From: Pseudomonas entomophila L48
GTDB lineage: Bacteria > Pseudomonadota > Gammaproteobacteria > Pseudomonadales > Pseudomonadaceae
Direction: 5' to 3'
NCBI RefSeq assembly: GCF_000026105.1
Contig: NC_008027.1
Location: forward strand, 3,672,501 to 3,736,500
Length of the DNA stretch: 64,000 nucleotides
Shown: piece after piece, positions 59,833-64,000 of the stretch
Layout of the letters: each line of letters opens with the position of its first letter
Position numbering within the stretch: the stretch's first letter is position 1
Made by a program: the position numbers and the translations under genes
Notes under the pieces: generated by a model
Told to the model about the DNA's origin: nothing
Database searches by the model: none
The model's input: the letters and a program-made list of their open reading frames with translations, nothing else

Positions 59833-61271
59833 AAGCGCACCACTCCCTGCTCGGCGCCCTCCTCGCCCTGGCACCGTTGCCAGCGGCCCTGGCGCTTGAG
59901 GAAGTCACCGGCCCCGAAGCCGACAGCAGCGCCCCCGTACGCGTGGCCAGCGCCGATGTGCCCGTGATCACTTCGGAGTACTTCAACAAGCTCACCGTGC
60001 AGACGGGCTACGGCCCGCAGGACTCGCAAGTCGGCCGTGATCGCGAGACCTTCTACAGCCTGCGCTACGAGCCATCGTTCGCCTGGTACTCGCCGGAAAA
60101 ACGTTGGGCCAGGTGGATGGTCTACGGCCGCCTGTGGCTGAACTACGATTCCAGCCAGTCGAGCAACCTGGCCAACGAATCGACCAACAACAACGAGCGC
60201 GAGCAGCCCGAGGGCTGGTACGCCGAGCTACGCGAGCTGTATGTAAAGCGCAACCTGATTGGCGACGACCCGCGCTTTTCGCTGTCGTTCGGCCGCCAGC
60301 GTTTCTCCGACGACTACGGCATCTGGTGGGACGACAGCCTGGAGTCGCTGCGCTTCAACTACCAGGGCACCTTCTCCGACGCCTTCGTCGCGGTCGGGCA
60401 GAAATTTCGCAACTACAACACCGACGTCAACTCGCTGGCCGCCAGCGAGGAACGCACGCTTTACCTCATGGGCCAGTACGCCTATCGCTGGAGCCCGAAC
60501 AACCAGGCCGGCCTGCGCCTGATGCAGGAAAACGACCGCAGCGGCCACAACATCGATGACCGCTACGACTTCAAAGGCTGGCGCTACGGGCTGTTCTTCA
60601 AGGGCGACCACCTGCCGCTGGCCAGCGACTACCACCTGGAACTGGCGGCGCTGGATGGCAAGATGGACAACACTGCTGGCAACGGCATCACCACCACCGG
60701 GCACAGCAGCCGCGGCTGGGCGGCGTTGGGCGAGGTCGGCAAGCGCTTCGACACCCTGCCGTGGACCCCACGTGTGGCCCTGCGCGGCGGCCTGACCGAC
60801 AAGCCGGACAACGACAACGACGGTTTTCGCCTGAACCCGATCCAGTCCGACCGCATCACCCGCCAGGGCGCTTACAGCACGCGCCTGACCAGCGCGTTCG
60901 TTGCCCTCGACCTGCGCAACCTGAGCTACTACGGCATCGCCCTGGAAACCCGCCCCACCCCGCGCAGCGCCCTGGACCTGCGGGTCACCCAGCTCAACCT
61001 GCGCGACCCGGGCGGCGCCCTGCCGATCCGCCTGGCCGCCGATGCCCGCGCCCGGCGCCAGGGCGAACTCGACGCCGGCCTGCACGGCAAGGGCGACAAC
61101 GTCGGGCAGATGATCGACCTCAACTACTACTGGAAAATGTTCCCGGTTGCCCTCGACGGCAAGCACCTGGATATCAACACCCTGGTCAGCGCCAGCTACC
61201 TCAACGCAGGCAGCGCGCTGGACACCGGCGACGACTACCAGCTGAGCGTCGGCTTGGTGATCAGCTACTGA
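59829..61271 (+). CDS. algE: Outer-membrane export porin, diverged AlgE-like
   Basis: A 480-residue beta-barrel with a signal peptide (LLGALLALAPLPAALA), starting with GTG inside the algK stop. AlgE features remain recognisable, such as FGRQRFSDDYGIWWDDSLESL-type sequence near residue 160 (FGRQR...D..I W.D) and a C-terminal aromatic end (ISY). Overall similarity to the AlgE I remember is low. It would carry the polymer across the outer membrane. Only 12 nt separate it from algI, where algG, algX and algL would normally stand. Confidence 0.75.
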   Translation: MKAHHSLLGALLALAPLPAALALEEVTGPEADSSAPVRVASADVPVITSEYFNKLTVQTGYGPQDSQVGRDRETFYSLRYEPSFAWYSPEKRWARWMVYGRLWLNYDSSQSSNLANESTNNNEREQPEGWYAELRELYVKRNLIGDDPRFSLSFGRQRFSDDYGIWWDDSLESLRFNYQGTFSDAFVAVGQKFRNYNTDVNSLAASEERTLYLMGQYAYRWSPNNQAGLRLMQENDRSGHNIDDRYDFKGWRYGLFFKGDHLPLASDYHLELAALDGKMDNTAGNGITTTGHSSRGWAALGEVGKRFDTLPWTPRVALRGGLTDKPDNDNDGFRLNPIQSDRITRQGAYSTRLTSAFVALDLRNLSYYGIALETRPTPRSALDLRVTQLNLRDPGGALPIRLAADARARRQGELDAGLHGKGDNVGQMIDLNYYWKMFPVALDGKHLDINTLVSASYLNAGSALDTGDDYQLSVGLVISY

Positions 61272-61283
61272 GGACGGGCCGCC

Positions 61284-62711
61284 ATGATCTTCGCTTCCAA
61301 CGTGTTCCTGTTCCTCTACCTGCCCCTGTTCCTGGCCATCTACTACCTGGCCCGGCCGCGGTGGCGCTCGCTGGTGATCGTGGCCGCCAGCTACATTTTC
61401 TACGCCTGGTGGCGCCCGGACTTCCTGCTGCTGTTCGTCGCCATCACCGCCTGGAACTACGGCTTCGGCCTGGGCATCAAGGCGCGCCTGGACAGCGCTG
61501 ACAAACGCGGGGCCTTGCGCCTGCTGTGGCTTGGCGTGGCCGGCAACCTGGCCACGCTCGGCTACTTCAAGTACGCCAATTTCGGCGCCGAGGTGCTGGC
61601 CCTGCTGCTGGCGCCGCTGGGCATCAATACCTGGACCCTGGAGCACATCTTCCTGCCGCTGGGCATATCGTTCTACGTATTCCATGCCCTGAGCTACATC
61701 GTCGACATCTACCGCAAGGATGCCACGCCGACCCGCAGCTTCATCGACTTCGCCGCCTTCGTCGCGCTGTTCCCGCACCTGGTGGCGGGGCCCATCCTGC
61801 GCTACAGCCAATTGGCGCCGCAGCTGCGCCAGCGCAGTCACTCCATGGAGCTGTTCTCCCTGGGCGTGTGCCGCTTCATGCTCGGTTTCATCATGAAGGT
61901 GCTGATCGCCGACCGCCTGGCGCCGATCAACGCGCTGTTCGTCGGCGAAGGCACACTGCAATTCAGCGATGCCTGGTTCGGCCTGGTGGTGTCGACGTTG
62001 CAGTTGTACTTCGATTTCGCCGGCTACAGCCACATGGCCTTGGGCCTGGCGCTGATGATGGGCTTTCGCTTCCCGGAAAACTTCAACCAGCCCTATGTCT
62101 CGCAGAGCATCACCGAGTTCTGGTCGCGCTGGCACATGACCCTGGCACATTTCCTGCGCGACTACGTGTACTTGCCACTGGTGCGCAAGCGCGTGGCCGG
62201 CGCCCTGCCGGCGCTGGTCTGGACCATGTTGCTATCCGGGCTGTGGCACGGCGCGAGCTTCGCCTTCATCTGCTGGGGGCTGTTCTTCGGGGTGGGGATG
62301 GTGCTGGAGCGCACGTTCGGCCTGGCCACCAAGCTCAACACGCCCTACCGCCTGGGGCGCAACCTGCGCACGGCGCTGCTGATCACCTTCAGCATGCCGC
62401 TGTTCTTCACCATGGACCTGCGCCACAGCCTCGCCATCTACCAGGCGCTGCTGGGCTTCAACGGCCTAGGTTCGCTGGAGCTCTACGTACTGGGGGCCTC
62501 GAAGATGGCCATGAGTTTCGCCGTGGTGGCGCTGGCGTGGCTGGTGCTGGCGGGGATCAACAACGTGCGGTTCTACGCCGGCAACCAGGACGGCTACTTC
62601 ATGCGCCATGTGGGTGTGCTGCACAGCCTGTTGCTGTGGGGCGGCTTCCTGCTGGCGCTGAGCAGCCTGGCGGCCAGTTCGTTCTCGCCGTTCCTGTATT
62701 TCCAGTTCTAG
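61284..62711 (+). CDS. algI: MBOAT O-acetyltransferase AlgI
   Basis: A 475-residue polytopic MBOAT enzyme (start FASNVFLFLYLPLFLAIYYL). FVALFPHLVAGPILRYSQL and LLSGLWHGASFAFICWG (catalytic His) are classic AlgI motifs. It passes acetyl groups across the inner membrane for polymer acetylation with AlgJ and AlgF. GAGGAC lies 9 nt before the ATG. Confidence 0.92.
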   Translation: MIFASNVFLFLYLPLFLAIYYLARPRWRSLVIVAASYIFYAWWRPDFLLLFVAITAWNYGFGLGIKARLDSADKRGALRLLWLGVAGNLATLGYFKYANFGAEVLALLLAPLGINTWTLEHIFLPLGISFYVFHALSYIVDIYRKDATPTRSFIDFAAFVALFPHLVAGPILRYSQLAPQLRQRSHSMELFSLGVCRFMLGFIMKVLIADRLAPINALFVGEGTLQFSDAWFGLVVSTLQLYFDFAGYSHMALGLALMMGFRFPENFNQPYVSQSITEFWSRWHMTLAHFLRDYVYLPLVRKRVAGALPALVWTMLLSGLWHGASFAFICWGLFFGVGMVLERTFGLATKLNTPYRLGRNLRTALLITFSMPLFFTMDLRHSLAIYQALLGFNGLGSLELYVLGASKMAMSFAVVALAWLVLAGINNVRFYAGNQDGYFMRHVGVLHSLLLWGGFLLALSSLAASSFSPFLYFQF

Positions 62712-62769
62712 GAGATCCCTGCTGGGGTGCGTCGATCAACGAATCAACTTTATGTTCTGTGGGAATCAC

Positions 62770-63864
62770 ATGTACCCAGTGATGAAATCGGCCAGCAAGG
62801 CCAACGGTGTGCTCTTCGCCCTGGTGCTGGCGGCGATGTTCGTCTATTCGCTGCCCCCTGTGGTGAGCTTCGCCCGCAACCAGACCGACGCCTGGAACCT
62901 ATTCGTCGACGGCAAGCTGTTGCGCACGTTCGAACAGGCCTACGACAAGCGCTTCTTCCTGCGCGATCCGTCGATCGGGCTATGGGCAGACGCCCAGTTC
63001 CAACTGTTCGGCGAGGGCACCCAGGGCGTGGTGCTGGGCAAGCACGGCTGGCTCTACACCGGCCAGGAATACCGCGTGCCCAACGACCTGGACGCCAACC
63101 TGGCCAGCCAACTGCAACAGATCACCCAGGTCGCCCAGCGCTTGGCCAGCCATGGCAAGCACCTGGTGCTGCTGCCGCTGCCAATGAAGCTGGACATCTA
63201 TGCCCAGCACGCCCAGCGCGCCTTCGACCCGAGGGTATCCAGCCTCTACGCACGCTTCGTCACTGACCTGCAGGCCCGGCAGCTGGATGTGGTGGCGCTG
63301 CGCGAGGCCTACCTGCGCAACCTGTCCGGGCCAGCGCTGTTCCTCAAGTCCGACACCCACTGGAGCCCGGACGGCGCGCGCCTGTCCGCCTACGAGCTGG
63401 CCCGCCAGCGCCCGCAATTGCTGGGTGACCAGGTGTATGTGTCGCACAAGACCGGCGAGAAACAGGTCAAGGGCGACCTGATGAACTACCTGCAGTTCGA
63501 CCATGCGCGCCTGGCGCCGCAGTTCGGCCCCAGCCTGATCGAGCTGTACGAGACCCTCAAGGCCGAGCAGACCAGTGACGAACTGTTCGCCGAGCAGACC
63601 CAGAGCCTGCTGTTGGTGGGCACCAGCTACAGCAAGATCGACGACTGGAACTTCGTCGGCTTCCTCAAGGAAGCACTCAACCGCGACCTGCTGTCCGTCG
63701 CCGTGGAGGCCCGCGGGCCGTTCGAGGCGATGAACCAGTTCCTGGCCAGCGACCAGTTGCAAGACCCACGGATCGACACGGTGATCTGGGAGTTTCCCCT
63801 GCGCACCCTGCTCGCGCACCGCCCCGACACAACCCGTCATACCGCCCAACCCGGGCATTTCTGA
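62770..63864 (+). CDS. algJ: Alginate O-acetyltransferase AlgJ
   Basis: A 364-residue periplasmic SGNH-like acetyltransferase anchored by an N-terminal helix (GVLFALVLAAMFVYSLPPVV). Catalytic features: FLKSDTHWSPDGA (Asp-x-His) and LLVGTSYSKIDDW (nucleophile Ser). I chose the ATG at 62770 for its GGGA; an ATG at 62752 is also possible. AlgX, the usual paralogue, is absent from the operon, so AlgJ is the only SGNH-type transferase here. Confidence 0.88.
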   Translation: MYPVMKSASKANGVLFALVLAAMFVYSLPPVVSFARNQTDAWNLFVDGKLLRTFEQAYDKRFFLRDPSIGLWADAQFQLFGEGTQGVVLGKHGWLYTGQEYRVPNDLDANLASQLQQITQVAQRLASHGKHLVLLPLPMKLDIYAQHAQRAFDPRVSSLYARFVTDLQARQLDVVALREAYLRNLSGPALFLKSDTHWSPDGARLSAYELARQRPQLLGDQVYVSHKTGEKQVKGDLMNYLQFDHARLAPQFGPSLIELYETLKAEQTSDELFAEQTQSLLLVGTSYSKIDDWNFVGFLKEALNRDLLSVAVEARGPFEAMNQFLASDQLQDPRIDTVIWEFPLRTLLAHRPDTTRHTAQPGHF

Positions 63865-63882
63865 CGTTCAAAGGAGCACTTG

Positions 63883-64000
63883 ATGAAGCCTTCACCCCTG
63901 TTCACCGCCGTCGCCCTGATTGCTGCCAGCCACACCACCCTGGCCGCCGAAGGCAACGCCGATCTGTATGACGCCGTGGCACCGGCCGACTCGGCGTTCG
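63883..64000 (+). CDS. algF: Alginate O-acetylation protein AlgF (partial)
   Basis: The first 39 codons before the window ends. AAGGAG lies 6-7 nt upstream of the ATG. Signal peptide (LFTAVALIAASHTTLAAE), then ADLYDAVAPADSAF, like the LYGPTAPKGSTF start of mature AlgF as remembered. Periplasmic partner of AlgJ. The gene is cut by the window edge. Confidence 0.8.
   Translation, partial: MKPSPLFTAVALIAASHTTLAAEGNADLYDAVAPADSAF

Overview
The window looks like a Pseudomonas chromosome of the P. putida group. It is GC-rich, carries the gacA-uvrC-pgsA-tRNA-Gly block typical of the genus, and is littered with REP elements whose arms read TGTAGGAGCGGC or TGTAGGAGCCAGC. This placement is inferred from gene order, protein motifs and repeats; no database search was run.

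Region by region. (1) 146-2276: sulfite reductase (cysI type) with its DUF934 partner, then a large unrecognised ORF. (2) 4089-8117: housekeeping and accessory genes (AraC/GyrI regulator, dkgB, MFS exporter, NTF2-like). (3) 8342-11643: a small, partly AT-rich insert with an antitoxin/zeta-toxin pair and a membrane-associated KAP P-loop NTPase. (4) 11857-27786 and 34148-41663: a large organosulfur-scavenging locus. It holds an SfnR-type sigma-54 activator, a periplasmic binding protein, a secreted lipase-like esterase, two SsuD-type flavin monooxygenases, a DszC/SfnB-type flavin monooxygenase, three cytoplasmic proteins resembling the sulfinate desulfinase DszB, a heterodimeric ABC exporter, two TonB-dependent receptors and a three-gene ABC importer. 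Six transcription units begin behind -24/-12 (sigma-54) promoters, most with an upstream TGCTG/CAGCA palindrome, so the locus reads as one regulon. Uptake (TonB, ABC), oxygenation (FMNH2 enzymes), C-S cleavage (DszB-like) and sulfite reduction (CysI at the left end) form a plausible chain. (5) 27815-33828: a type VI secretion cassette (vgrG, DUF4123 adaptor, lipoprotein, class 3 lipase) sits inside the sulfur locus. It is followed by an orphan second copy of the lipase C-terminal tail.

(6) 41899-49849: a tyrosine-phosphatase autotransporter, an AraC regulator, a TPR-like periplasmic protein, crcB behind a fluoride riboswitch, nhaA with a structured leader, and an SDR. (7) 50068-53726: tRNA-Gly(GCC), pgsA, uvrC, gacA and an XRE regulator with an operator-like palindrome. 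(8) 54343 to the end: an alginate-type exopolysaccharide operon in the order algD-alg8-alg44-algK-algE-algI-algJ-algF. algG, algX and algL are missing and the AlgE-like porin is divergent. An AT-rich upstream region carries four TTGAC half-sites.

Most interesting: the Dsz-like gene set under apparent SfnR/sigma-54 control, including one DszB paralogue with its catalytic Cys changed to Ser, and the compact alginate-like operon.
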